This document shows, one piece after another, positions 17,443-24,933 of a stretch of DNA of 64,000 bases. Both the position numbers and the translations under genes were made by a program. Below the pieces are notes generated by a model. It ran no database searches, was not told the DNA's origin, and saw nothing but the letters and a program-made list of their open reading frames with translations. The DNA is from JALYRV01 sp036675475 (lineage in GTDB: Bacteria > Acidobacteriota > Vicinamibacteria > Vicinamibacterales > SCN-69-37), in the NCBI GenBank assembly GCA_036675475.1, contig JAKFEY010000036.1, positions 24,915-88,914 of the forward strand, in the 5' to 3' direction. Within the stretch, counting starts at the first letter, position 1; the number at the start of each line of letters is the position of its first letter.

Positions 17443-17625
17443 TCAGCTCAAGGCCTCGTCGCGGATGCCCTTGCTCTTATTGGTGCCCTGCTGGGGGATC
17501 GGATCTTCCTGGTCGGCGGGATCGACACGCGGCCGGCGCGCCTGATCCTCCGCGCTTTCGTGCACGGCAGCTTCGCGCTTCTCTTCTTCTGGTCCGCGGT
17601 TATGGATGGGAGTGTGCTCGGCCAT
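17443..17625 (-). CDS. Small charged protein, unknown function
   Basis: 60 residues, highly charged and probably disordered (AEHTPIHNRGPEEEKREAAVHE…PADQEDPIPQQGTNKSKG). I do not recognise it. The case for a real gene is the near-perfect Shine-Dalgarno AAGGAGG five to six bases before the ATG. It lies alone between the convergent hairpin and palindromic repeat C. Its composition resembles small stress-related or DNA-associated proteins, but nothing specific can be claimed. Confidence 0.55.
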   Translation of the reverse strand: MAEHTPIHNRGPEEEKREAAVHESAEDQARRPRVDPADQEDPIPQQGTNKSKGIRDEALS

Positions 17626-17640
17626 GTCGCCTCCTTGTTA

Positions 17641-17735
17641 GAACGGCAAGTCACTTGACATGCCGTGGTAGCCTGCCGGGCTTCCTGAGCCGTCCGGCGC
17701 CTGAATACCACGGCATGTCAAGTGACTTGCCGCCG
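17641..17735. repeat. Palindromic repeat family, copy C (reverse orientation)
   Basis: Perfect 26-bp inverted repeat (17645-17670 and 17706-17731) with core CACTTGACATGCCGTGGTA. The interior is related to copies A and B when read on the other strand. It separates the small charged protein gene from the candidate small RNA. Confidence 0.85.
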
Positions 17736-17752
17736 TATAACGAGGTGATTTA

Positions 17753-17792
17753 GCAAAAGAAAGGCCCCCGGGCGTGCCCCCCCGGGGGCCTC
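17753..17792 (-). terminator. Rho-independent terminator of the small RNA
   Basis: On the reverse strand a 10-bp GC stem GGCCCCCGGG / CCCGGGGGCC with an 8-base loop is followed by TTTCTTTT. The T tract is on the reverse strand only, so it ends a leftward transcript. Confidence 0.85.
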
Positions 17793-17889
17793 TCCATCGA
17801 GCAGAGGAGAAGCGCGAGCTCCGCAGGCGACATCGGCAGCCACTCCCCAGCGAGCTGCCAGCGTCACGCGTACGGAACTCAGCGCGTGG
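17755..17889 (-). ncRNA. Candidate sigma-54-dependent small RNA (about 135 nt)
   Basis: No coding gene fits here, yet a sigma-54 -24/-12 promoter (17900-17914) points at this stretch and an intrinsic terminator ends it. The predicted start, 12 bases after the -12 GC, falls at 17889, at the foot of a long hairpin. GCGCTGAGTTCCG pairs with CGGAGCTCGCGC (one bulge), and an inner 6-bp stem GGCAGC/GCTGCC caps it. A pyrimidine-rich, anti-Shine-Dalgarno-like stretch TTCTCCTCT lies between the hairpin and terminator. This is the layout of a trans-acting regulatory RNA. I do not recognise a known family; 6S RNA was considered but its bulge pattern is not evident. Confidence 0.6.
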
Positions 17890-17899
17890 TGCGCAGGGT

Positions 17900-17914
17900 T
17901 GCACGCGCCATGCC
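17900..17914 (-). promoter_or_regulatory. Sigma-54 promoter of the small RNA
   Basis: Reverse-strand GGCATGGCGCGTGCA has the invariant GG and GC exactly 12 bases apart (GG at 17914-17913, GC at 17902-17901), matching the TGGCAC-N5-TTGC consensus at the key positions. Confidence 0.7.
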
Positions 17915-17939
17915 CGGGCTGGACGTCAGAAAGGGGTGA

Positions 17940-17957
17940 ATTCAGGCCTGTTTTCGA
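17940..17957 (-). promoter_or_regulatory. Upstream element shared with the YceI promoter
   Basis: Reverse-strand TCGAAAACAGGCCTGAAT differs at one of 18 positions from TCGAAATCAGGCCTGAAT at 54041-54058. Both lie just upstream of a sigma-54 promoter (25 and 17 bases before the GG), so it may be a shared activator or IHF-type site. Confidence 0.55.
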
Positions 17958-17982
17958 AGATCGCGCCGGATGACTAGCCAAA

Positions 17983-18002
17983 GTTTGGCCGATCGGCCAA
18001 AC
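17983..18002. promoter_or_regulatory. 20-bp perfect palindrome, possible enhancer site
   Basis: GTTTGGCCGATCGGCCAAAC is fully self-complementary and is flanked by a further GCCAA…TTGGC dyad. Its centre is about 103 bases upstream of the predicted small-RNA start, a usual distance for a sigma-54 activator enhancer. It also lies just past the stop of the helical protein gene, so a terminator role cannot be excluded. Confidence 0.6.
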
Positions 18003-18018
18003 CGTTGGCCGCTTCGGC

Positions 18019-18396
18019 TCAGTCGAGCGACTGCAGCCAGCCGTCCATTTCCGAGCGCGTTTCCTGTCCGGCGGACCGGGCCAGCTCCTGCGGGGTGAGT
18101 CCTGTTGACGCCGCGTACGCGATCCATTCGTCGACGATGGGCCGCAGCCGTTCCTTCAGCGGCTCGTCGTGATGCTGCAGCGCCAGGTGCAAATCGCACA
18201 GCGCGTCGAGGGCGACCAGCTCTTCGGGTTGCGCGACCGTGGAGCCGTCCGGCGACGAGGCCAGCGCATGGTCGATCGCGGCCTCGAAACGGGCGAGCTT
18301 GTCGCTGATGCCGGGGTCGAGCACCGGCGTCTGGACGCGGAGTGCCGTGGCGGCCACCCGCGTGTCTTCGAGCACTCCGTACAGTGTCCGGCGCAT
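18019..18396 (-). CDS. Hypothetical helical protein
   Basis: 125 residues, predicted mostly alpha-helical and cytoplasmic (RRTLYGVLEDTRVAATALRVQTPVLDPGISDKLARFEAAIDHAL…). There are no cysteines apart from one, no signal peptide and no motif I can name. The ATG at 18396 has a good ribosome-binding site (GGAAGGGA). It is divergent from the secreted protease gene. The 20-bp palindrome lies just beyond its stop. Confidence 0.6.
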   Translation of the reverse strand: MRRTLYGVLEDTRVAATALRVQTPVLDPGISDKLARFEAAIDHALASSPDGSTVAQPEELVALDALCDLHLALQHHDEPLKERLRPIVDEWIAYAASTGLTPQELARSAGQETRSEMDGWLQSLD

Positions 18397-18496
18397 GGCG
18401 TCCCTTCCGGGGGGGCGGGGAGTTCTGGTGAACTGGCGGGGGAGCCGGAAACGGTCTAAGCAGGAATGGGGCCAGCCGATTGCGGGCCGTGTCAAT

Positions 18497-19318
18497 ATGT
18501 GTAGCGTGACCCTGACGTCAGCCATCCGTGCCGCGCTGCTGGCCTTTGCCGGCGCTGCGGCGGCCTGCGGAGGCGGCTCGACGCCGACGCAACCCAGCAA
18601 TCCCGCGCCGATTCCGGCCGCCCAGGCCTGCGACGTGGTGGGCTCACTCGGCTCCACGTTCGGGAGCTCGATGGCCATCCTCAGCGGCGCCGAGTGCGCG
18701 GTCGGCAACAGCCCCGTCGTGCGGCTGAACATGCGCGACGCCAACGGTTTCCTCGGATCGTGCACCGCCACGCTCGTCACGCCGCGCGCGCTCGTGACCG
18801 CGGCACACTGTCTCGACGGCGGAGTCACGACGGTGCTGGTGTGGCCGGGCGCGGGGCCGGAATTCACCGCCGCGTCGTTCGCGCATCATCCGAGTTTCAA
18901 CACCAGCACACTCGCCTTCGACATCGGCGTTGTCCTGCTCGGCGAAGATCTGCCGCGCCCACAGGCGTCGATTCTCACGAGCCGAATCGGGCGCGTGGGC
19001 GAGACCGCGATCATCGCGGGCTTCGGGCGCGACGAGTCGGACGTCACCACGAAGCTGCGCGCGGGCAGCACGACGGTGTCGGCGGCCAGCGCGTCGCGCC
19101 TCGAGTCGCAGTACGCGCCGCCGTCGAGCTCGATCTGTTCGGGTGATTCAGGCGGGCCGCTGTTTCTCTCCGAGGGAGGCCGCTGGAGCATTGCCGGCAT
19201 TTCGTCGGCGACGACGCAGAGCGCCTGCAACGACGGCACGAATTACTACCAGTCGGTCGTCAACGACAGCGTGCGCCAGTTCCTGATCGACCACATCCCG
19301 TCAATCACGCAGCGCTGA
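18497..19318 (+). CDS. Trypsin-like serine protease, lipoprotein
   Basis: 273 residues. The N-terminus ends in a lipobox (AGAAAAC), then a Gly/Pro/Thr linker and an S1 protease domain. The catalytic triad is readable: His in LVTAAHCLDGG, Asp in AFDIGVVLLG and Ser in CSGDSGGPLFL. Paired cysteines (CTATL…TAAHC, SICSGDS…SACNDG) suggest disulfides. It should be anchored in a membrane facing the periplasm or surface and cut proteins there. The 3' end overlaps the convergent ECF42 gene by 18 bases. Confidence 0.9.
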   Translation: MCSVTLTSAIRAALLAFAGAAAACGGGSTPTQPSNPAPIPAAQACDVVGSLGSTFGSSMAILSGAECAVGNSPVVRLNMRDANGFLGSCTATLVTPRALVTAAHCLDGGVTTVLVWPGAGPEFTAASFAHHPSFNTSTLAFDIGVVLLGEDLPRPQASILTSRIGRVGETAIIAGFGRDESDVTTKLRAGSTTVSAASASRLESQYAPPSSSICSGDSGGPLFLSEGGRWSIAGISSATTQSACNDGTNYYQSVVNDSVRQFLIDHIPSITQR

Positions 19319-20548
19319 GGCGCGCGCGTCGAGCAGCGCGCGATCGCGGCTGTTGCGCGTGAGCGCGGCCGCGCGCTCGAACGCGGCGCGCGCGTCGGCG
19401 CGGCGCCCGAGTTTCTCGAGCAGATCGCCCCGCACGCTGTGCAGCCACGGATAGGTCTCGAGCGCGGGGTCGCCCTGAATCGACTCGACGATGGCGAGGC
19501 CGCGGGCCGCGCCGTGCGCCATGCCGACGGCCACGGCGCGATTGAGCTCCACGATCGGCGACGGCGTGACGGCCGCAAGCCGCGCGTACAACGCGGCGAT
19601 GCGAGGCCAGTCGGTGTCGCCGGCGGTGCGCGCGCGCGCGTGACACGCCGCAATCGCGGCCTGCAGCGCATACGGGCCATCGGCGCCGCCGAGGCGCTCG
19701 GCGCGATCGAGCGCGGCCAGGCCGCGGCGGATCAGCAGCTGATCCCAGAGGGCGCGATTCTGATCGAGCAGCAGCACGGGGGCGCCGCCGGCGCCGACGC
19801 GCGCCCGCGCGCGCGACGCCTGAATTTCCATGAGCGCCACCAGGCCGTGCACTTCGGGCTCGCGCGGCGCGAGGCCCGCCAGCACGCGGCCGAGGCGCAG
19901 CGCTTCTTCGCACAGCGCGGGGCGCATCCAGTCCTCGCCGGCCGTCGCCGTGTAGCCTTCGTTGAAGATCAGGTAGACGACGGCGAGCACCGACGCGAGG
20001 CGCGCTTCGAGATCGGCGCCGCGCGGCACTTCGAACGGCACGCGCGCTTTCGCCAGGGCGCGCTTCGCGCGTACGATCCGTTGCGCGATCGTGGGCTCGG
20101 ACACGAGAAACGCGCGGGCGATTTCGTCGGTCGTCAGGCCGCCGAGCAGCCGCAGCGTCAGTGCCGCGCGCGCCTCGGGCGAGAGCACGGGGTGGCACGA
20201 CGTGAAAATCAATCGCAACAGATCGTCGCCCACGTCATCGTCCAGCGCGGCGTCGAGATCGGGTGTCTCGCGGCGCGCGTCCAGCTCGTAGCCGAGCTCC
20301 TGGTGTTTGCGCTCCACCCGCGCGTTGCGGCGGAAATAGTCGATGGCGCGGTGCTTGGCGGCCGCCATGAGCCACGCGCCCGGGTTGCGCGGAATGCCCT
20401 CGCCGGGCCATTGCTCGAGGGCCGCGACGAGCGCGTCGTGCGCCAGATCTTCGGCGACGCCGACGTCGCGCACGAGGCGGGTGAGGCCCGCGATGAGCCG
20501 CGGCGACTCCATCCGCCAGACGGTGTCGATGACATGGGTAGCCGTCAC
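19301..20548 (-). CDS. ECF42-type RNA polymerase sigma factor with C-terminal extension
   Basis: 415 residues: sigma2 (LIAGLTRLVRDVGVAEDLAHDALVAALEQWP…NPGAWLMAAAKHRAIDYFRR), sigma4 (LSPEARAALTLRLLGGLTTDEIARAFLVSEPTIAQRIVRAKRAL), then a long helical DUF6596/TPR-like C-terminus (about 190-415). Group ECF42 factors are encoded beside YCII/DGPF-domain proteins, and one is upstream here (20586-21020). The C-terminal part is thought to replace an anti-sigma factor. The GTG start lies within a 25-bp palindrome, so an in-frame ATG 12 codons later (MESPRL) is an alternative start. Confidence 0.93.
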   Translation of the reverse strand: MTATHVIDTVWRMESPRLIAGLTRLVRDVGVAEDLAHDALVAALEQWPGEGIPRNPGAWLMAAAKHRAIDYFRRNARVERKHQELGYELDARRETPDLDAALDDDVGDDLLRLIFTSCHPVLSPEARAALTLRLLGGLTTDEIARAFLVSEPTIAQRIVRAKRALAKARVPFEVPRGADLEARLASVLAVVYLIFNEGYTATAGEDWMRPALCEEALRLGRVLAGLAPREPEVHGLVALMEIQASRARARVGAGGAPVLLLDQNRALWDQLLIRRGLAALDRAERLGGADGPYALQAAIAACHARARTAGDTDWPRIAALYARLAAVTPSPIVELNRAVAVGMAHGAARGLAIVESIQGDPALETYPWLHSVRGDLLEKLGRRADARAAFERAAALTRNSRDRALLDARASALRD

Positions 20549-20558
20549 GGCTACCCAT
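20534..20558. promoter_or_regulatory. 25-bp palindrome over the ECF42 start codon
   Basis: 12-bp perfect arms ATGGGTAGCCGT / ACGGCTACCCAT around one central base. It spans the GTG start of the sigma-factor gene and lies between the YCII stop and the sigma coding region. It could be an operator for autoregulation or an mRNA hairpin hiding the start codon. Confidence 0.6.
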
Positions 20559-20585
20559 CACATCACGTTTTCGCGGCCGCGCGTG

Positions 20586-21020
20586 CTAGCGCTGCGCGTT
20601 TTTGGCGGCCTTCTCGATCAGCTCTTTTTCCCTGGCCTGCAGTTCGGGCGTGAAGGCGTCGCCGAAATCCTCGGACTCGAAGACGGGACGGATTTCGACC
20701 TCCTCGCCCTCGAAAGGCGCGCGCTTCAGCCACTCCACGGCTTCGTCCATCGAGCGCACCTGCCACAGCCAGAAGCCGGCAATCAGCTCCTTGGTTTCGG
20801 CAAACGGGCCGTCGATGACCACCGGCGCGCCCGTGCCGGAGAAGCGGACGCGCTTGCCCTTGGAGCTGTTCTGCAGTCCCTCGCCGGCCAGCATGATGCC
20901 CGCATTGACGAGCTCCTCGTTGAACTTCGTCATGTCGGCCAGCTGCTTCTCGGTGGGCAGCACGCCGGCTTCCGTGTCCTTGTTCGCCTTGACAATCACC
21001 ATTACACGCATCGGTTTCAT
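20586..21020 (-). CDS. YCII-family (DGPF domain) protein, ECF42 partner
   Basis: 144 residues. The hallmark GAPVVIDGPFAETKELIAGFWLWQVRSMDEAVEWLKR is the DGPF/YCII signature. Proteins of this family are small alpha+beta barrels, and many are conserved partners or targets of ECF42 sigma factors. The start ATG is preceded by AAGGAGATGA. The gene lies 37 bases upstream of the sigma-factor gene on the same strand, so both are probably transcribed together. Confidence 0.93.
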   Translation of the reverse strand: MKPMRVMVIVKANKDTEAGVLPTEKQLADMTKFNEELVNAGIMLAGEGLQNSSKGKRVRFSGTGAPVVIDGPFAETKELIAGFWLWQVRSMDEAVEWLKRAPFEGEEVEIRPVFESEDFGDAFTPELQAREKELIEKAAKNAQR

Positions 21021-21071
21021 CTCCTTCTACTGACACGTCGAACAAGCGAGCCCCGGATCGACAGGGGAAAT

Positions 21072-22541
21072 TCAACCGGGAAGAATTTCGACGCGGATGG
21101 CGCGCCAGCGGCCCTGGTTGAACCGCACCACGCTGAGGACGCACCGGGTGGCATGTCCCACGAGGATCGCCACCCAGATATCGATGGGGTCGAGCGTGCC
21201 GAGCTGTTGGATGGCGAAGCAGATGCCGAGCGGCACCGCAATCTGAGAGGCGATGGAGATGTAGAGCGGGCTGCGCGTGTCGCCGGTGCCCTGCAGGCCG
21301 CCGGTGTAGGTCAGCGCCACCGAGATGAAAATGCCGGACACGCTCAGCACGCGCAGCAGCTGCACGCCGATCTCGACGACGGCCGGCTCGTTCATGCCGA
21401 AGATGGCGAGAATCTGCCGCGGAAAGAACAGGAAGAAGGCGCCGATGACCCCCGCGCCCAGGAACCCGAAGCGCGCCGCCACGTGCACCGCGGCTTCCGC
21501 GCGATCCGGCTGGCCGGCGCCGAGATTCTGCCCCGCCACCGCCGCCGCGGCGCCCATCAGGCCGACCGACGTCCATGTAATTAATGAGAAGAGCTGCGTG
21601 TAGGACACCGCAAACGCGGCCTGGGCCTCGGCGCTCTGCGCGAGTGATCCGATGAAGGCCAGCATCAGCACGCCGCCCACGTTCATCGCGATGCCCTGAA
21701 TGCCGGTCGGCAGCCCGAACCGGAACAGGGAGCGGATGATCGTCCAGTCAGGCGCCAGGCCGTGATGGCGCGGAAACGACACCACCCATCCGCCGCGCCA
21801 CAACTTCCAGAGCGCGTAGCCCGACACCGTCCACGACGCCAGTGACGTGCCGATCGCGGATCCCACCGTGCCCAGCGCGGGAATCGGCCCGAGCCCGCGA
21901 ATCAGGATCAGGTTGAGCACGAGGTTCAGCACGGTCAACGCGATGCCGAGCACCATCGGCGTGCGCGCGTCGCCGGCCGATCGCAGCGCGCCGCCGAGCA
22001 TGAAGAACACCAGCATGCCGCTGCTGAACAGGAACATCACGCGCAGGAACGGCAGCGCCTGCGCCTTCACGTCCGGCGCCGCGTTGGCGAAGTCCAGCAG
22101 CCACGGCGCCAGAAAATATCCGACGGGCGCCATGATGCCGAGCGAGATGAAGATCGCCGTCAGGAACGCCTGATACACCGTGCGGTCGACTTTGTCCTCG
22201 TCGCCGGCGCCCGCGAAGCGCGCCACCAGCACGCTCATGCCCGTAAAGAGCGACGTGATGAAGACGATCACGACCAGCAGAATCTGGAACGCCACGCCGA
22301 TGGCCGCGTTGGCGGTGTAGCCGACGAGATTGCCCACCAGCACGTGATCGACGATGCCCTGCATCCCGCCGACGATGTTGGTGAGCATCGTCGGCCACGC
22401 CATCTTCCAGACGGCGGAGCGGAGCGGACCTTCGACGATCGAGCGATCGTAGCGGCGGCGATCGGGCGCGCGCGGCGGCTCCGGCGGCGGCTCAGGTTCG
22501 CACACGCCCGGAGGCGCGGCTGGGGCGGCGATCTCGGTCAA
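21072..22541 (-). CDS. MATE-family multidrug/cation exporter
   Basis: 489 residues with 12 predicted membrane helices in two homologous halves (WPTMLTNIVGGMQGIVDHVLVGNL… and …FRFGLPTGIQGIAMNVGGVLML). A proline-rich cytoplasmic N-terminus (about 1-30) precedes helix 1. MATE transporters export drugs or metabolites by Na+ or H+ antiport in the inner membrane. The start given is TTG; a downstream GTG (VCEPEPPP or VEGPLRS) is possible because the Shine-Dalgarno is poor. It is followed on the same strand by the YCII gene after about 50 bases. Confidence 0.9.
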   Translation of the reverse strand: MTEIAAPAAPPGVCEPEPPPEPPRAPDRRRYDRSIVEGPLRSAVWKMAWPTMLTNIVGGMQGIVDHVLVGNLVGYTANAAIGVAFQILLVVIVFITSLFTGMSVLVARFAGAGDEDKVDRTVYQAFLTAIFISLGIMAPVGYFLAPWLLDFANAAPDVKAQALPFLRVMFLFSSGMLVFFMLGGALRSAGDARTPMVLGIALTVLNLVLNLILIRGLGPIPALGTVGSAIGTSLASWTVSGYALWKLWRGGWVVSFPRHHGLAPDWTIIRSLFRFGLPTGIQGIAMNVGGVLMLAFIGSLAQSAEAQAAFAVSYTQLFSLITWTSVGLMGAAAAVAGQNLGAGQPDRAEAAVHVAARFGFLGAGVIGAFFLFFPRQILAIFGMNEPAVVEIGVQLLRVLSVSGIFISVALTYTGGLQGTGDTRSPLYISIASQIAVPLGICFAIQQLGTLDPIDIWVAILVGHATRCVLSVVRFNQGRWRAIRVEILPG

Positions 22542-22562
22542 GCTCCTGATTGTAGGCCAGCG

Positions 22563-23237
22563 TCACCCGAGCCGCGCCATCACCGCGGCGACAAGGCGGT
22601 CGCAGCGCGGCCGCTGGAAGGTGAAACTGCCGGCGGCGGCGAGGCCGGCGCGGGCCTCGAGCGACGCGCGCAGGGCGCTGCGGGCGCGCGACAGGCGCGT
22701 CTTCACGACGTCTTCCGAGGTGCCGAGGCAGGCCGCCGTCTCGGCTGTGCTGAGGCCTTCGATTTGTCTCAACATGAACACTTCTCGGGCCCCGTCGGGC
22801 AAGTCGTCGACGGCCGCTTCGAGAAGGCTGCGCACTTCGCCCGCATAGGCGAGCTGTTCGGGGCTGATTGCGGCGTCGCGGTCCATGAACACATCTCCTG
22901 CCGTGTCGTCTTCGCCATCGAGCTGCTGATACTGTCCCCGCCGGCGCGCGCGGCCGATCGCTTCGTTGACCGCGATGCGGGTGAGCCAGGTCGCGAACGA
23001 CGCCCGCCCGCCGAACTGGCGCAGGTGCGCGTAGGCGCTGACATACGCCTCCTGCATGACGTCTTCGGCCTCGCGATCGTCGCGCAGGATGGCGCGCGCG
23101 GCGCGGAAGATGCGCTCGTTGTGCCGGCGCATCAGCACCTCGAACAGGGCCGTCTGGCCCGCGAGGATCTTCACGACAATCTGCTCGTCGGCGAGCGCAT
23201 TCCACTGCTCGAGAATCTGTCCGCTCACAAGGTGCAT
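22563..23237 (-). CDS. RpoE-like ECF RNA polymerase sigma factor
   Basis: 224 residues: sigma2 (ALFEVLMRRHNERIFRAARAILRDDREAEDVMQEAYVSAYAHLRQF…FATWLTRIAVNEAIGRARRR) and sigma4 (LPDGAREVFMLRQIEGLSTAETAACLGTSEDVVKTRLSRARSALR). I place the start at ATG 23237, preceded by GGAGG; earlier in-frame codons lie in the palindromic repeat. No anti-sigma gene is adjacent. The C-terminal AAGSFTFQRPRCDRLVAAVMARLG is a short conserved tail seen in some Acidobacteria ECFs. Confidence 0.92.
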   Translation of the reverse strand: MHLVSGQILEQWNALADEQIVVKILAGQTALFEVLMRRHNERIFRAARAILRDDREAEDVMQEAYVSAYAHLRQFGGRASFATWLTRIAVNEAIGRARRRGQYQQLDGEDDTAGDVFMDRDAAISPEQLAYAGEVRSLLEAAVDDLPDGAREVFMLRQIEGLSTAETAACLGTSEDVVKTRLSRARSALRASLEARAGLAAAGSFTFQRPRCDRLVAAVMARLG

Positions 23238-23257
23238 CCGGCCTCCAGACATTAGAC

Positions 23258-23343
23258 GGAAACGCACTTGACTTGCCGTGGCAGCGGGGCGCCTCGCGGG
23301 TCAGAGCGCTCGGCAGGCTACCACGGCAGGTCAAGTGCTTTCC
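23258..23343. repeat. Palindromic repeat family, copy B
   Basis: Arms GGAAACGCACTTGACTTGCC and GGCAGGTCAAGTGCTTTCC form an almost perfect inverted repeat around a GC-rich core shared with copy A. It lies just upstream of the ECF sigma-factor gene (23237) and the divergent membrane protein gene. Confidence 0.85.
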
Positions 23344-23371
23344 GGAGATTAGATGCACGAGACGCCAAAAC

Positions 23372-23383
23372 GTGACATGTCAC
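23372..23383. promoter_or_regulatory. GTGACATGTCAC palindrome, operator candidate
   Basis: 12-bp perfect palindrome flanked by AAA on the left and TTT on the right, 44 bases before the ATG of the DoxX-like gene and downstream of repeat copy B. It may be a regulator site for that gene. Confidence 0.4.
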
Positions 23384-23427
23384 CTTTCGGGCCCCCGCGG
23401 CTCTATTCGGGTGAAAGGGAGATCGCC

Positions 23428-23844
23428 ATGGATATGCGTCTGATGAACCTCACCGCCGCGCTGCGCGTCGCCTTCGGCCTGATGGCCACGCTGGCCGGCC
23501 TGGATAAATTCTTCAACCTGCTTGCGGACTGGGAAACCTACGTCGCGCCGGTGATGGCGGGCCTGCTGCCGTTCTCGGCCTCGACCCTGATGATGATTGT
23601 CGGCGTCGTCGAGATGGCCGTCGGCATCACGATTCTGGCCGTGCGGCCGGCGCTGGGCGCCTACGTGGCGGCGGCGTGGCTGACGCTGGTGGCCGTGAAT
23701 CTGGTGATGGGCGGGTATCTCGACATCGCGGTGCGCGATCTGGTGCTGGCGCTGTCGGCGCTCACGTTCGCGCGGCTCTATGAATTGAGCTCGGCGCGCG
23801 AGAACAGCCGGGCGCCGCAGCTGGCGCACCAGCTCATTCCCTGA
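23428..23844 (+). CDS. Four-helix membrane protein, DoxX-like
   Basis: 138 residues with four predicted membrane helices (LTAALRVAFGLMATLAGLDKFFNLL, MAGLLPFSASTLMMIVGVVEMAVGITIL, YVAAAWLTLVAVNLVMGG, AVRDLVLALSALTFARLYEL). The GLDKFFNLLADWETYV pattern resembles DoxX/DUF-type small membrane proteins. The ATG at 23428 has AAAGGGAG upstream. An earlier in-frame start at 23353 would add 25 residues with no conserved look. The function is unknown. Confidence 0.7.
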   Translation: MDMRLMNLTAALRVAFGLMATLAGLDKFFNLLADWETYVAPVMAGLLPFSASTLMMIVGVVEMAVGITILAVRPALGAYVAAAWLTLVAVNLVMGGYLDIAVRDLVLALSALTFARLYELSSARENSRAPQLAHQLIP

Positions 23845-23852
23845 GCGCGGTT

Positions 23853-24062
23853 TCAGGGCGTGTCCGGAACGGCGGCGGCGTCGTTCCGGGCAAACCAGTC
23901 TTCCCAATCGTCGCCGAACAGCTCCTTCGGGTGCGGCGTGCGGATCGTGCCGTTCGAGCAGCCCAGGTCGCTGGCGGGGCACAGGCGATCGCAGCCCCAG
24001 CAGATTCGCTCGGGATGTGCGGGATTGCGCATCGACGCCGGCAGCACGGGCGATCTGGCCAT
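23853..24062 (-). CDS. DUF3079-family Cys-rich small protein
   Basis: 69 residues. NPAHPERICWGCDRLCPASDLGCSNGTIRTPHPKELFGDDWEDWF is the DUF3079 pattern. Four cysteines (CWGC…C…GC) could bind a metal such as zinc or an Fe-S cluster. The function is unknown. Its ATG overlaps the stop of the universal stress protein gene (ATGA), so they are coupled. Confidence 0.8.
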   Translation of the reverse strand: MARSPVLPASMRNPAHPERICWGCDRLCPASDLGCSNGTIRTPHPKELFGDDWEDWFARNDAAAVPDTP

Positions 24063-24541
24063 CAGGCGATCCGCTTGTGCGGCGCCTCGGCTTCCAGATC
24101 CTCGCGGATGGTCAGCACCGGGCAGCCGGCGATGCGAATCACCCGCTCGGCGACGCTGCCGACCAGCACGTGCGCCAGGCCCGTGCGGCCATGCGTGCCC
24201 ATCACGATGAAATCCGCGCCGCGATCGGCGGCGATGGCGGCAATCGTCTCGGCCACGGGGCCCGACGCGATTTCGTCGGTCAGCCGCACGGCATGCAGCT
24301 GACCGAGCAGGCCGTTCATGCGATGACGCGCGTCGCACCGGCGCTCTTTCCGGATCAGCGACATGTCGACGTACGCCTCGGTGAAGAGGCCGGCCACCGA
24401 CGGGTCTTCGACGACGTGCACCAGGTGCACCGAGGCGCCGAGCCGGCGGGCGAGCGCGAGTCCGTAGTCGACGGCGAGTCTCGACCCGGTGCTGAAGTCG
24501 GTCGGAATCAGGATGTGCTTGAACGGCGGCGGTGTCTTCAT
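24062..24541 (-). CDS. Universal stress protein (UspA family)
   Basis: 159 residues, a single Usp domain. It starts FKHILIPTDFSTGSRLAVDYGLALARRLGASVHLVHVVED. The ATP-binding-type glycine loop is GADFIVMGTHGRTGLAHVLVGSVAERVIRIAGCPVLTI. The protein is expected in cytoplasmic stress or energy-limitation survival. Its ATG overlaps the stop of the upstream membrane protein gene by ATGA. It thus belongs to a four-gene coupled run (24930-25838, 24538-24933, this gene, DUF3079). Confidence 0.93.
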   Translation of the reverse strand: MKTPPPFKHILIPTDFSTGSRLAVDYGLALARRLGASVHLVHVVEDPSVAGLFTEAYVDMSLIRKERRCDARHRMNGLLGQLHAVRLTDEIASGPVAETIAAIAADRGADFIVMGTHGRTGLAHVLVGSVAERVIRIAGCPVLTIREDLEAEAPHKRIA

Positions 24542-24933
24542 GGTGTCCTCTCTCGAAAGGCCGCAGCAACCGCCGGAGCGACTGCCGTCACAATCAGGAC
24601 CAGCACCCAGATGCGGCCCTGCAGGATGTTGTAGTCGCGCGTGAGCTCGCGCCACGGAATGCGGAACAGGTAGTGGCCCGCGAGGAATTCGAAGGCGAGC
24701 GTGAGCACGACCCACAGCACGCCGATGCGCCACGCGTCGCGATGCGGCGCGGGCGAGATCCAGCCGATCGCGGCGAGCGCGGCCATCAGGATCACCACCG
24801 AGAGCATCACGGTGCTGATCGCGCGCGCGGCCGTTTCGCTCATGCGCGGCACGAGCACCGACTCGCGAAACGCGCCGTTGAGGGAGGCCAGCAGGGCGAG
24901 TCCGAGCCATACGGCCACCGCGCGCGCGATCAT
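24538..24933 (-). CDS. Small four-helix membrane protein, unknown
   Basis: 131 residues, four predicted helices (AVAVWLGLALLASLNGAF, STVMLSVVILMAALAAIGWIS, IGVLWVVLTLAFEFLAGHYLF, GRIWVLVLIVTAVAPAVAAAF). The family is not recognised. It overlaps both neighbours by four bases (ATGA), so it is co-translated with the larger membrane protein and the Usp. This suggests a shared role, perhaps an envelope-stress response, but that is inference. Confidence 0.7.
   Translation of the reverse strand: MIARAVAVWLGLALLASLNGAFRESVLVPRMSETAARAISTVMLSVVILMAALAAIGWISPAPHRDAWRIGVLWVVLTLAFEFLAGHYLFRIPWRELTRDYNILQGRIWVLVLIVTAVAPAVAAAFRERTP

Noticed and set aside
17640..17735. CRISPR repeat or short coding peptide HLTCRGS
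   Set aside because: The peptide appears only as translation of the palindromic repeat in several frames, and there is no regular array.
17815..17885. 6S RNA or SRP RNA
   Set aside because: Lacks the SRP tetraloop region and the 6S central bubble; also preceded by a sigma-54, not sigma-70, promoter.
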